DNA of 64,000 nt, taken from contig NC_066836.1 of NCBI RefSeq assembly GCF_001640805.2, positions 4,800,892-4,864,891 on the forward strand. The letters are read 5' to 3'. The notes under the pieces are model-generated. The model searched no databases. It was not told where the DNA came from and worked only from the letters and a program-made list of their open reading frames with translations. The position numbers and the translations under genes are program-made. Below are positions 1 through 12,195 of this stretch, one piece after another (the first letter of the stretch is position 1; each line of letters opens with the position of its first letter). The DNA comes from Lates calcarifer. Taxonomy: Eukaryota > Chordata > Actinopteri > Centropomidae.

Positions 1-789
1 AGGAGCTATGTTTTCATTACCAGTGAGGATAAGTATTTGTGATCCTGATTTATAGAGGTATAGAATGCTTCAGAAGTCTAGTATTAACATAGTTTGATTA
101 CATTTGATTAATGTATTACAAATATGCACATTTTTACAGACATGTTGGTTTATTTATGCACAGGTACATGGCATTCGGGACACATTTCTTTCCATATAAC
201 TACATTACATCGCATATATGTCACATACATCCACTTGACCTCAGGGAATGAGTCAGTCTAGTGGTGCAGTACAGTTTAGACCATGAAATTTTACCTCTGG
301 GGAAATAGCATGATGGCAATGGTCCAGGTACAGTAGGCCTCCTTGTGATACCTGTACATGTACTGAGTGCATGTGCACACATTGTGAAAGTATTTGTGAC
401 TCATTTGTTGTGTTGTTTGCTCATCCTGTCATTACTATGTGCTTGCTCAACATTGTGTTATGAGGTCAATAGACCTATTGGAATGAACTGAGGAATGTTA
501 ATGCAATCCAGATGTACTGTGCTGAGGCATCTTTTCCCTGGCAACTATCTCTGGACCCGAGCTCATCATGTTAGGTTTATATTGAGAGTCCAGCTTGTGA
601 AGGGTTCATGGCTTTTTGCCAGTTGGTTAATATCAGGTTGTTTTTGGGCAAATGACCAATCATGGTCATTAACTTTGCCTTCAAGAAAACTATAAATAAT
701 GTTTGGTCTTTAGTTTGAAGATATCTCCCCTTTACTTCAAGGTTGTAAAGAACCTGTATGCGATATATCTGTATATCTGATTTCTCTTT

Positions 790-885
790 CTTCTTCTTTG
801 AATGACTGAGAGAACTGAGCCTCTAATGTGCTTGTACCTTGTACCTGTGCACATGACGAATAAAGTTTCAACCTTTTTTTTTTCC
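790..885 (+). repeat. possible LINE/SINE 3' tail
   Basis: A segment ending in GCACATGACGAATAAAGTTT followed by a T-rich run resembles the 3' ends of fish retroelement fragments, which often finish with a similar AATAAAGTT tail. Only about 100 bases are recognisable and no coding part was seen. The match is from memory and could be coincidental. Confidence 0.35.
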
Positions 886-892
886 CTTCCTT

Positions 893-1205
893 TTTTTGGG
901 CCACTTGGGGGCAGCCAAAACAACCCAGCACCACCACCATGTGTTGATATGTCAAACTTGTTAGCAAACAGTTGCTCATCAGTTTTGGATCAACATGATC
1001 ATTCAATTGGAGTTGACTTTCTGATCACCTGGCAAATGTAAGTCCAACACTTAACTCTTCTTTAGCTTCGTGTCTGGTCTCTATCAGCTCCTCTTGAAAA
1101 TATCTGGATCTTTAGCAGCTAAATGCTAAGATATGTTCCCAAGCTAGTTGTTAACTTCATTTATTTGCCATTTGGCACTGAGCAGGTAGTGTCATCTGAT
1201 ACCAT
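893..1205 (+). repeat. dispersed repeat family A, copy 1
   Basis: It starts with GGCCACTTGGGGGCAGC and continues with GTCCAACACTT, a GTCTCTATCAGCTC-like block, AATATCTGG, TTTAGCAGCTAAATGCT and a terminal GGCACTGAGCAGGTAG. The same ordered blocks recur near 21990, 46462 and 54144, which shows a dispersed repeat. I recall this type of sequence as common in percomorph fish. It has no coding capacity and its class (MITE or SINE) is not settled from the sequence. Confidence 0.7.
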
Positions 1206-2229
1206 GTGGTGTAAAAATGATGATTACCACTCTAATTAATATGTGAAAAATGTGTTTGGCAGCCCAGAAAACACAAATAGCCTGTTAAAGAGTCAAGATT
1301 ATTTGGCTTCTGTCCAAAGCAACACACATGTGGTACAATCCTAGATCAAGGAGAGGCCCTCGTGGTTGCAGATGCATGAAATAAGACATAAATGCAGAGC
1401 AAACACACAAAAGAGACAGGAAATTTAACACCTTTTTAGTTTTTCGACTGTTGTTAAGGTAGAGTAAGCATTTGTCTTCATTTTTGACATTTAATTTCCT
1501 ACATGATCAATTAATCAAAAAACAACAGAGGGATTAACAGTAATGAAAAACAAAGGTTAGTTGCAGCCCTACAAGTGTCACATTTAAACCGCACAAGGCA
1601 ACATTTCATTTCAGCAGCAGTGGCAGCAGGAGATTCATTAGCTCATTAGCGAGAGACTCATTAGCCAGAAGTCATGTGATGGTGTAATCTTCGGTAATGT
1701 AAGTACTGTAGTGTCAGTAATCTTTGCACTTCTCTGACCTGCATTTCTGCCAGTTGAGGGGCTAGTGGGGAGGCAGGTGGCTGGTTGGCCAGATGTTTGT
1801 TTCTTGCCCTTAAGTTTTGATTAATGTGCAGTTTTCCAAGAAGATTTCCTGCCACTGACATTGTGTTGCTTAATTAGGACAAATGTAGAAGCTCTCCGTA
1901 GCGGGAATGAGGCGCTCTTCCTTGCTGAATCCTGTGAAGAATCTGTGATTTAAGCTGATGAGACATGCACTTTTACATTAAAAATATTGCCTGTAACTTC
2001 AAAAAGTCCTGAATTATTCCTTCTGAATCCTGCAGAGAGCCTGTAGAGGCAGAGACAGAGAGAGTGCTGCTGCGACTGAGGTCTGGGTTATTTCAGGATG
2101 GTTGTCTTGCAGTGTAATGTGGTTTGGCACTTGTGTGTCTAGTCAGGAGGAGATATATGGCTGAATTTGCCTTGAGTGGATGGCTGGTTTCTGAATGGAT
2201 GCACTCTGGTTTCTCTGGTTGCTGATTGC

Positions 2230-2880
2230 TATGGTTAAGACTTTTCTCTCCTATTTTCCTTCCTCATTTTCTCCTCTGCATCTCCCTCTGTCTTATCTTC
2301 CCTGCATCTCCCTCTTATCGTGTCCTCCTTTCTCCACTCCTGTCTTAATTTTCCCTCCCTCTCTCTTTTTGTTTGCCTTCCCTCCTCTTTGTTTTCCCTC
2401 CCTTTCATATCCCTCCCAGTTTCTTTTATTTCAGGGCTCTCAGTTTCCTTTTTTTTACCGTTTCTTTGTCTTTTTGAAGCTCACGTCCTTGCTTTCCTCT
2501 CCTGCTTTATTTCTCCTTTTCCCCTTCTGTCTGTTGTGTTTCTTCTTTTCTTTTCCATTCTCATTTCCCTCTCTCCTTTAAACTCTTTTCTTCACTCTTA
2601 TTTTGCACAGTCACCTTTTTTTGCTTTTTTATTTCTCTCTGCCTTCTTTTTATATGTCTCTTCCTCTGTATTCCTCTGTATCTCTATATTTATCTCTCAT
2701 CCCTTCTCATCACTTTTAAGTCCCTGTCTCTGTTCACCTCTCATCCTCCTCTGTCCCTTTCTAGCCTCTGCTTTCCTGTACTCCCCTCTTGCTTTCTCTC
2801 CATCTTTCTGCCTTTATCCACATCTCTCTCCCTTCCTGCCTCCCTCTCTGCTCTCCCTCTGTTTTTGTGCTTGCTGTTTT
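2230..2880 (+). repeat. long pyrimidine-rich tract
   Basis: About 650 bases are strongly C/T-rich on the plus strand (CCCTCC, TTTCTC and similar words). Open frames across it are caused by composition, since purine-containing stop codons are rare. It is followed within about 50 bases by a purine-rich tract of similar length, so the two could pair in single-stranded DNA or in the pre-mRNA. Confidence 0.85.
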
Positions 2881-2924
2881 AGCATACTCTGCAGGGAGCA
2901 CTCCTGCGATGCCAATTATATTGA

Positions 2925-3425
2925 CTGAAGAAAAGGAGAAAGAGAAAAGGAAGGAGGGAGTGGGGGAGGGAGGGAGGGTTGGAAGACCTGTGCATGCGCA
3001 CACACACAGAAAGACACAAATACACACATTCATTGATGGAGAGAATGAATAAAAGGAGGCTTGAGAGATCAGGAGCAGAAGAGGAGCAGAGGAGGAGGAG
3101 AAGGAGAGGAAGAGGGGGATGATGAAAGAGGGGGAGATCTGGTAGGAAGAGGACAGAGAGAAATTGGAGGAGAGCGAATCCGTCTGTGAGTGTAATAGTC
3201 TCCCGCTGTCGAACCCGAGGGAATTCACTGACTGCAGAGGGAAGGGAGAGAGGTAGAGAGGCAAAGATAGAGAGAGACAGAAGGAGCGAGAGAGAGAGAG
3301 AGAGGTGGGGGGAGGAGGGCCGGAGGAGGTGGGTGCGATCACAGCAGAGAGGGAGATAGAGAGATACAGAGGGGGGGAGCAAGACGGAGAGAGCAGAAAC
3401 AGAGGTGGCAAGAAAAGAAAGATGA
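2925..3425 (+). repeat. long purine-rich tract
   Basis: About 500 bases are A/G-rich (GAGAGA, GGAGGA and GGGAGG words), broken near 2990-3050 by a short CA-rich piece and again near 3180-3240. Minus-strand open frames here translate to Leu/Ser/Pro-rich low-complexity peptides and are not considered genes. It is the purine counterpart of the pyrimidine tract just upstream. Confidence 0.85.
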
Positions 3426-3681
3426 CTTCAGTCCTTTCCTCTGGAAGCTGAGCTTGTAGGGCTCCACTCCAGGCGAATGTGGCTCGTGACATTAAATAAG
3501 ATTCAGCGTCATGACTGAGTGTATGAATGAAGAGCATAAGTATATCATATTAATGTGCTGCTGTACAGTAGCTCAGCCCAGAAAACTACTTATAGCGTGT
3601 CTGTGCAAGCCTGTGCAATGTATGCCTACGCTGCACGAACTTATGTTATATTATATTGTCACCAGTGTGAGAAAAAAATCT

Positions 3682-4200
3682 TTTAAAGGGTCAGTTCAAC
3701 TAAATTCCCAAGCAACATTTTCTCACTTACCTCTAGTTGTATGTAGCCATGCAAATAATTTTAGTTTTACTTTCCCAGGTTTTGACATATCTCAGTCCCT
3801 GAGATTTCTGTATTCACTTCAGAACAATGGAGGTGAATGGGTACTCTCAGCATTGAGAAATGACATTTAAAGAAAAATGTGTCAGCAATGTGTCTTTCAA
3901 GAATAATGTCTGTCTTAACGCTGTGTGATCCACGGGCCACACTGTGAATGCTCAAATGAAAGAGTTTATCATTGAGTTTTTCAGCATTATAAATAAATTC
4001 CATTCAGTTCTGTTGAATCGTGGTGGCGGCAGAATTTTTGATTTGGATATCTCAAAACTGCACCAACAAAACAAGAGTTATCTGCATGGCTCGATACTAA
4101 AAGAGTTAAGTGAGTCTTTTATCATTTCTGTAAACTAAGCCTTTCACTCATTCCTGTATTGCAGTTGAAGGATTTCTAGCTCCTGTTTTGGTTTGGAAAT
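3682..4200 (+). repeat. dispersed repeat family C, copy 1
   Basis: It opens with TTTTAAAGGGTCAGTTCAAC, then an AAATT block, CTTACCTCTAGTTGTATG, CCAGGTTTTGACATATCTC and AATGGAGGTGAATGGG. The same opening and order appear at 42122 and, on the opposite strand, up to 47129. The TTTAAAGGG(T/C)CAGTT terminus behaves as a terminal inverted repeat in the 42122 copy, so I call this a non-autonomous DNA-transposon-like family. The right boundary here is approximate. Confidence 0.6.
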
Positions 4201-6359
4201 CTCCACATCTCCTTTTGAAACAAAATTTGAATTTACAAAATGGGAAGTGATTCTTGCAAACCTGTATGGGAGCTGTGTAAGAGAATAAACAAAAATAAGT
4301 CCCTGAACATAGTCGACTTTAACACTTTATTTAATGGATAGTTACATTTGAAACCTTCCTTCCGAGAACAATGACAGACTCAGTTGTTTAAGCAAGTGCC
4401 CCAGAATATGTTTATGTTCCAGTGACAGAGCTCTCTGTGTTATTAAACAGCCACAGAGTCAGCATAAGGAGGATGTCTGGATGGTTGGATGGAACAAAAA
4501 AAAAAACACCTGAAACTGTTTCCTCTTTGCTACTGTCAGTCAAGATTGCTTCTTCTAACCATGACCAGGACGGTCCTCTAGCCACGTGTTTATGAAATTC
4601 AACCAAACCAGAGAGCTATCACAAGGACACACTTTCGAAAGGCGAATGATGCCGTCCTGCAGATAGAGGTGTCACACAAGTTACAGACAATGTATTCTGT
4701 CATTTGATTTTGAGGACTTGCTTCATTTTGGTGCAGTAACCTGTCAAGCATTTAATTTAGTTATTTTTTTAGAGGAAAAACCCAGATATCTGAGTCCATA
4801 ATGTAATAAAATGCAGATCTGTCATCAAAACACCAAATGAGAGAATATCTTTTAGAAGAATGGTGTTCGTCTCTGCAGTAGAGTTCACAGACTTTCATTA
4901 GAATTCATGAGAAGGAGCACTGAAGCTGTTCTGAAGGTTCATGGTGGAATAAAACCTTAAAATGCTTTTTAAAATGTTGGTTTTTCCTTTAATTTGTCAC
5001 CTAGTACATACAGTATGTTCCACAAAAGGATAACAACCAATCCATTGGACCAAGCTTTGAATTCTTTCAAAGGGGAAACCAACACCTTGGGAGGGGCAGA
5101 GAGAGACAAGAAATGTTTGGGAAACTTTTACAAAACCCATTAGATATAGACTACTTGAAACTCCATGGTGGTAAATCTACAATATTAGGCTGTTCTTCAT
5201 AGTTTCTGACAGTTTTAGTTTGGGTGACATACGTTTTTCAAATGACATTGATGGTACAGTGCATAGACATCTGCACAGTCTACTGTGCATCCATCACATA
5301 TCTATGCTCGCATGCACGAAGATATAGTGCAGGCTGTTTGGTGTTTACCCAGCTTTTTAGCTTGACATATACCTTTATGATGTAAATTTATAGCACACAT
5401 TAGGGACTGGATGATATATCTAGCCGGTAGTTGCCTTTTTATACAGGATATCAGATAGTTATGCTGCTGCTTGAATGATGGTCCCTTCTTTCCTCAGCTG
5501 CAGACAGACAGCCTGGAAATAACTGCATCAAAACTTTAACATTGAACATTGATGGCCTTAATTATTCTGTTTTGTCTTTTCAGAATAATTTTTCCATTTA
5601 AAGGCCTGATGTGTCCTAGACTTTGTCCCTACTATTGAATCAGAGTAATGGGTCAACTGATCTTAGGGAGCTGCTAAGAGTTTTATGGTTAGGAAATGAC
5701 TTTTACTGTTCTATAATGATCTAAGTGATGTTTCAGAGGCTTCTCTGGCGTGACAAGAATAACATTTACATAGAAATACTGATGAATTCAATTCGAACAC
5801 ATTGTTTGAATACATTACAGTAAGTGGCATCAAATGGATGTCTATGGATGTTAAATTAAGGGATAAGACAGACCCCTATTGTACCTTCAGACTTTTTCTG
5901 AAAGTACAGATACAGGTTATATAAGTGTTGGTTTGTCTAATGATTGACACTGACCAGAGGTGATTCTCTACCCAGTTATTTACTATATTTACTGTACCAT
6001 CACCACCATGTATTATCCTCTGCGTGGCATGTATTTATAGTGTGTGTAGGTGTGTGCTGTACACTGCTGTGCCTGCATTTTTAAAATCATTATGGTTCTA
6101 GGGTCATTGATGGAGTTTTTCAGGAGATCTACAGGAAAATGATAAATGGTTTCATTTCACTGTAATTTATTTCTGTACAAATTAATTAATCAGAGTGAAT
6201 AAGACTGGGTATTCTAATCATAATTAGCATTTTTATCTAGAGAAAAAAAATCTGCAATCGTTGCCAGACTCTACACATTTCAGCCACTTGTACATCTGTG
6301 TCTGAGTGCCATCATATACTGCCCTGATGCCCTGCCCGTATATTTCATCTCTCATGTCA

Positions 6360-6570
6360 AGTGGGTCACCAAATGGTTGCAGGACCGCGCCAATTCTCCG
6401 ATGTTGGCGGCCATGACAGTTAGGCCCATGTGGAGTGACCCTAATTAGCAATTAGCCCACGAGGGGCGCCCTGATGATGTCTGACGACTCCCCGCCACTC
6501 AGCATGCACGCAGATAAAACCGCCACTGTCCAGCCTCTATTGTTTCATCGTCTGTGTCTGTGCTGCCATT
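6360..6570. promoter_or_regulatory. candidate conserved noncoding element
   Basis: A GC-balanced, high-complexity block inside otherwise low-complexity intron. It contains CTAATTAGCAATTAG at about 6440 (two overlapping homeodomain-type TAATTA/CAATTA cores), a GTTGGCGGCCATGACAG segment and CAGATAAAAC. It carries no repeat signature and no long open frame. Such islands in introns of neuronal adhesion genes are often enhancers, but conservation was not tested, so the call is an inference. Confidence 0.3.
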
Positions 6571-6914
6571 GTTAGAAGCAGAGAGCCCCCCCCACCCCAT
6601 CTTCTTCATCCTCCTTTCCCTCGCCTTGCTCCTCCATTGATCTCCATTGTCTTGATTGGGAGTGACAAACCGTGGGGGCCATCTGAAAGGTTGTGTTCAT
6701 TAGTGGGCGTTCGTCTTTACAAGACATACACACATTCCTGCAGACATGACGGAGGGAGGGGGAGGAGTGGGGGTGGAGGGGTGAATGTCTATGACCACAC
6801 ACAAATTGCAAACTGGCACACACTGAAGGACACGCACATATTCCCAAGTGGTCCCTGGAGAGAGGAAACATGCCTGGATACAAGGAAGAAAGTGTTCCAC
6901 TACACACTTCCAGT

Positions 6915-6916
<2 letters not shown>

Positions 6917-6953
<37 letters not shown>
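6917..6953 (+). repeat. (AC)n microsatellite
   Basis: Uninterrupted AC dinucleotides for about 37 bases. A second CA run lies at 7088-7115 with one interruption. Both sit in a CA-rich neighbourhood. Confidence 0.95.
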
Positions 6954-6959
<6 letters not shown>

Positions 6960-8309
6960 ACATGTCGTACTTCAAACTTTGGCCCACATTAACATTTCTT
7001 CCTCTCTCAACTCTGCTTTGTCTTTCTGTGCTATTTCCAGGGAGACACACACAAAAACATATACACACTTCCTGTTCATCATGCATGCACACACGCACAC
7101 ACACACACACACACAGTCTTCCAGAAACACTCCTTTGTCCTTTCATGTCATGTTGCTGAGCAGTCAGAGACAGAGAGGAGAAGAAAGGAAGAAGGTCTGC
7201 CTGAAACAAAACAAAAAAACATCCAGTAGAACATCCAGTCTCATGTAACTCGGCAACAATTACACGACGAGAAGAGAGAGCGCCTTTATTTGTGATTTCA
7301 AGTGGAGGCAGCCAGACAGGAGATTTGACATGATACCAAAGAAACTGACTTCAGTAGCACCTGCAGCTATCGCTAGTTTGTAGTATGAAGGTGTCAGGAC
7401 TGGTTTCTAATAATTTTCTAATTGCGAGGGGGAGAAAACATGAAGCTGTAAAACACTGCATGCTAGACTGATTTCTGAAGTAATTTCAATGGATTTCTGA
7501 TCAAATCTGCACTGACAGCAGTCTGGAAGAGGGGTGACTGAAATTTTAAAAGCTGTTTGCGTATTCGCAGGCTTTCAGGTGAAACAAACCAGTTCATACA
7601 ACACACTATCCGACCATGTCTAAAGGTAAAAGTGTTTGTACGTTCTTTGAATGTCCACATTCAGAGGTGGGTCAAAAAGCCTTTTTATTGTAGCCTCCTC
7701 TTCATTGCATCACGCTGCCTCCTCCAGCGCTCTCCAAGAGCTCTGTGTCTTTCTCAGGTCTTTGTAGTCTCCACACAGTGAATCGTCCAAATAGGGATAA
7801 CAGCACACGCTTTCGGACAGTCTCTCCTCAAGGGCACTCATGGTGTTGCACTTGTTTGCAGTCACGAAAAGTGATGCAAGTGGTGGTGGGAAGAGTGAAA
7901 AAAAAAGGAGAGAGCTTGAGAGAGAAGTTCAAACCCTGCCTGCCCTCTTATTTCAACACACCTGCTTGTTGGATCATTTGTTTCGGGAAAAGTTACAAGA
8001 ATTGTTGGAGACGGCCCCCCCTCGTCGGAGAGGTGTGGGGGTTGGGGGATTTCAGATACCATTCAATGAGTTGGCAAGCATTTTGTTTGGAGCACGATGA
8101 CAGCCTAAAGCTTGTTCCATATGTACATCCGTTCTTAATTTCCAGCCTTATCACATATACTGCATGTAGGTCGATAAGTAACAAGGCATAGCAATACAGA
8201 AATCCAGTGATAAGTAGACCATGAATCACAATGTCCCTAGTTTCAAATCGCAAGGGAATTTTGTGTGTCATACCTCATCTCTTCTTTCTCTCTCTCCTTA
8301 TTTCCTTAC

Positions 8310-8480
8310 AAATCTCTACCATTAATTATACTATTAATTAATTAAAGCATAAATTGCAAATCATTACATATCTGTAAAAATATTGGACGATGTATCATTT
8401 ATCAGAGTTAATTAATTGTCAGATGTTATTACATATTGTATATTTTATTCTCAGTAAGAACAGTGCCATGATATCTTAAT
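8310..8480. other. AT-rich block with TTAATTAATTAA motifs
   Basis: Around 8330-8345 and 8409-8416 the sequence has repeated TTAATTAA / ATTAATTA words, classic cores for homeodomain or LIM-homeodomain proteins. The block is not a simple repeat. A regulatory role is only a possibility; AT-rich introns produce these words by chance. Confidence 0.25.
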
Positions 8481-9490
8481 ATGAAGCTCTCTAATGTAAA
8501 ATCATCCTAATACTTTCTTAAATGATGCTGTGCGCATCCTCTCCCTGACTGAAGAAGAATCTGGGATCTGTCCATTATCTCAAAACAGTGTTTGTGTACT
8601 GACAGTGCTGCCAAAACCCTCTGAAAAAACGAAGCTCTATTTATTTATTCTACAAGCTCATCTTGGACGTTGGACAGTTTATGTGTTGTGCTTCACTAGC
8701 TGTTGATTTTGGCTAACGTCATCCATTAGCCACCTAACCTCGTCCCCTTTCAATTTCGAAACCCCTCTTGATTGAAAGCCCTGTTTGTTGTTTGTGCCAC
8801 GGGATGACATTTTAGTTGTGTTCTGCATTTTGCAGAAGAAACCTGCTGTCTGTTTGTGTTTGGCGGACGGTCCTTGAAAGCAACAGAGAGAGAGAGAGAG
8901 GGCGAGTGGTGCAGGTGTGTGTTTGGTGTGTGTTTGGTGTCTGTGCATGAGTGTGTGCATGTGTGTGTGTCTGCGCGGATGGACGACAGGGGCGACTCCA
9001 TTTCTTAGGTCAAGCTTCGGGTCACCTCGGTTGCCCCGGTAACCCTGTTCTGGCTGGGTTGCTTGGCAACAATCCTCTTTTGTTCCAAATGATTTAATTT
9101 GAAGCATATCTTCCCTCGTCACCCCTGGCTCACTGGCTCAGCCCTCTCTTTCTCTCTCCCTCTCTCCTTCTCTCCGTCCATCTCTCCCTCGCTCACGCTC
9201 CTTCCTTCATCCTCCTCAGCCTCTCTCTTTTGCTGAGGCTTTAGGACTAGTCCCCTTTTTCTAATCTTGGTCTTTCCCAGGGCATCGAGAGCCCTATCCT
9301 TCCTGTGCCTGGTGTATAAGTCCCTGCTGTTATCGCAAGGTTTTATGAGTGGATAGGTGTGTGTGTGAGTGTGTGTGTTGTACTGTGATTGTGCAGTTTG
9401 AAGGTGGTGACTTTGCTTGCCTCTGTGTGTACACGACTTCATACTATCACAGAATCCATGCAGTCTGAATACTTTTACAATAAATACGTA

Positions 9491-9897
9491 CACTTCGCGG
9501 CCAAAAGTATGTGAACACCTATACATTACCCTAGTATGTAATTGTTGAATATACCTTTCCAAATCCATGGGGATGTGATCTGCTGGTTCAAGAACCTCCA
9601 CTCCTTTAAGAAGACTTTCCACAAGAGTTTGGAGCCTGGCTGCAGGGATTTGTTCCCATTCAGCCACAAGAGCATTAGAGAGGTCGAGCGCTGATGTTCA
9701 GCACAAAGTGAAGTCCAAGATCTTCATCTTACTTTGCGCACAAACAGGAAAAGGCCCTCTCCAAATTGTTGCCACATATTTGGCAGCAAACTATTGTATA
9801 AAATTTCAATGCATGCTGCAGCAGTAATATTTATGCTCATTAGAACAACCTCAAGCCAAAGTACATAGGGCTTTCCGCGTACTTTTGGCATATGGTG
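9491..9897 (-). mobile_element. Tc1/mariner-type relic, internally deleted
   Basis: The element is bounded by TA dinucleotides (9489-9490 and 9898-9899) and by imperfect terminal inverted repeats sharing GCCAAAAGTA after a CAC start. The minus strand reads MAEWEQIPAARLQTLVESL at 9611-9667, which resembles the C-terminal region of Tc1/mariner transposases (I recall an AEWxQIP...LVESLP pattern). Plus-strand phrases such as GTTCCCATTCAGCCACAAGA fit the same family. Most of the transposase, including the DDE catalytic region, is missing, so the copy cannot be autonomous. It is an ordinary intronic insertion. Confidence 0.75.
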
Positions 9898-11309
9898 TAT
9901 CAGTGTTGTGAAACGTTGAGCACAGTTATGTTTTACATCAAAGAAAACTTTTTTAACATGTAAAACAAAAACTTCAGTGATTCATTTTGTTAGTTTTTAA
10001 TCACAGTTTGTTCAGAATCATTAATCTCGATAACAGAATTTAGTGAAACAGTAATGTCGTAATGTGATCCCACTGAAAGACAAACTATGACATTAAATTA
10101 TCACCCATTCATTTCATGCTTATGTAAGTGTGTGTGTGTGATTGTGACACACTTGTATTTCCCAGAACAGATCAGAAACTTTTTCCAACCATCTTGTTAC
10201 TGCTGTTGTGAAAGATGGGTGTTGTCTGTGCTAAAGAGAGAGACCAAGAGAAAAAGCAGGTTCTGAGGCTCCCCATAACGGGTCCAGTGATCTTAGTCAA
10301 AAGGGCAGACTTCTGGTAATTGACTACTCATTTCTTTAAGTGGCCTATTGGCAGGGGCAGTCAGTGCATTTGCCAAGGCATTAAAGATTTCACTCTCTTT
10401 ATCTTCCTCTGTGTGTGTGTGCGTGTGTGTGTGTAGATGGACGGATAAAGTCTGGTTTCCTTTTTTCTTATCAAATGATGATTTCTGGTGGGTGAGGTTT
10501 TTTGGAACTGTGCATGCTGGTGCAGCAAAGGACTGTTCTCTTAAATCAAAAACATCTCCCAGTCTGTCTCTCCGTCAGTCCGTGTCCAATCAGTTCATTT
10601 TTAAAGAGGGTTAGCTGGCACAGCTGTCAGGAAGTGAACCGTATTACCGAAGCAGTTTAAAGTGCATTACAATGTGAGGAAAAGAGATGATTACAGAGGA
10701 TTGTATGATCTAACAAATACTAGCTGACTAATGCGTTTCAGTATGATTAGTGACTAAATAAAGCATACCTGGCATTAAAGTAGACGTTTCGATTTTTCAT
10801 GTCTCACATTTCATATGTTCACGAGTGTTTGGTCACTGTCGTCATTCCTGGTCACACCTGTCATCAGGCAGTACCTTCCTGATGTGATATCTAGACCCCA
10901 TTTTGTGCAGTGATACTTTCTGAGTAGTCTTAGTTACAAAATTCTAACTTTTTGTGTGGCAGCTATGGTATGGTTATGATTAGGGAAAGACTGCAAATAA
11001 ACTGTAGTTAAGGTATAGTTAGGGCAAGGCAACTAAAATCCTTGGTTAAGTTTTTGGAGAGACTGTGGTTACAGTTTGTGAAGAACCATGAAAATCAGAC
11101 ATACTCATACTTTCTCTCTCACTATGTATAGGGCTCACAGCCTCCTTGGACCTGACATAAATTGTGAGGTGCAGAGTCGTCCAGCGTGACCGTAATTCCT
11201 AGGATACTGGACTGTCCAGAACCTTTCTTACTTGATGTAGTGGTATACCTTAAATTTGTGACACTGATGGCACATTTGCAGCTCTAAAACCCAATTGACA
11301 TGTAGTGAG

Positions 11310-11415
11310 TATAAGGCTTTAGTGGATCCGGGGCCCTGGAGCAGTCACCCGCCTCGCCTGGTTGGTAATCCGGCCTTGTACACGCGAGTAGGTTGTGCTA
11401 GGATGTATCCCTTCG
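11310..11415 (+). repeat. short dispersed repeat E, copy 1
   Basis: It contains GGGGCCCTGGAGCAG followed by CCTGGTTGGTAATCCGGCCT. A related segment with CCTGGTTGGTAATCCATCCT occurs near 59945-60020. The shared core suggests a dispersed repeat; its full extent and class are unknown to me. Confidence 0.45.
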
Positions 11416-11754
11416 CCGCAGGTCAGCAAGGGAAGACTGTTCAAGGAAACGGAGAGAGGGAATTTGTGTTGAAAAGACCCCAACTTTGAAAGATACCAGC
11501 TTGATTTCTTAACTGCTCAAGTGTTAACTGGTATTAATCAGCTGAATTTAAGAATGAGGATTGTAGATTTGGCCTCCATCACTCACAGTAAAGTTGCTTT
11601 AGAAAGAGAATCACTTCAGACCCATATGGAGAGAAGGAATGAATGATAACCGAGGCCAATAACTCTCTCAGCGTGCTTATTGTACTGGGCATGACTGAAA
11701 AAAACCCCAGATCGATCCTTTAACTCCTGTCAGCTCCCACTGTTGCTTTTTCTC

Positions 11755-12195
11755 TCCACCTCGCCACTTCTGCCACAATCCCTTCATTCAGATCTTTCCA
11801 TCCCTCTGTCTCCTGTTTGACTTTCTGTCTCTCTATTCTGCTCTACTTCCCTCCATTGAGCTCTCGTTGTTTTTTCTGCTTTTTTCAGTCTTTTCGTCCT
11901 CTTTCTAAGTCACCCTGTCATCTCTCCTCATTGCTCTCATCTATCTATATATGCTTATTTCTGCCATGTCCTTCGCTCACCTCTCACTCTCTCTTTTCCT
12001 CTTTCTTTCTCTTTCGCTCTGTTTTTCCCCTCTGCTTCTCTCTCTCTCTCTCTCTGTTTCACCACTGCAACTCTCTCTGTCTTTCTCTTCCTGACAAATC
12101 ATTATTCTTTTTCTTTTGTCAGCAGTGATGCTGCTGCCCTTTTCTGCAAGCTGAACCCCTCACTGTCTCCCTCCTCCTCCTCCTCCTCCCTCTCC
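11755..12195 (+). repeat. pyrimidine-rich tract
   Basis: About 440 bases of C/T-rich low-complexity sequence ending in (TCC)n at 12170-12190. The open frame over 11817-12128 is a composition artefact. The downstream 12200-12520 block is GC-richer with several CpGs (GCGCGC, GGGGCGGCC, TTGGCGCC) and was inspected as a possible promoter or exon 1 region, without finding a signal-peptide exon. Confidence 0.75.

Noticed and set aside
2195..2260. MDALWFLWLLIAMVKTF as a possible signal-peptide exon 1
   Set aside because: It is hydrophobic but runs straight into the pyrimidine tract, has no phase-1 donor at a sensible place and does not resemble the CADM3 signal region.
2320..3537. Open frames of 202 and 258 codons on opposite strands
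   Set aside because: They are translations of the pyrimidine and purine tracts with no domain or family resemblance.
6572..7248. Overlapping frames of 126-203 codons with Cys/Val or His/Thr repeats
   Set aside because: They arise from CA/TG microsatellites.
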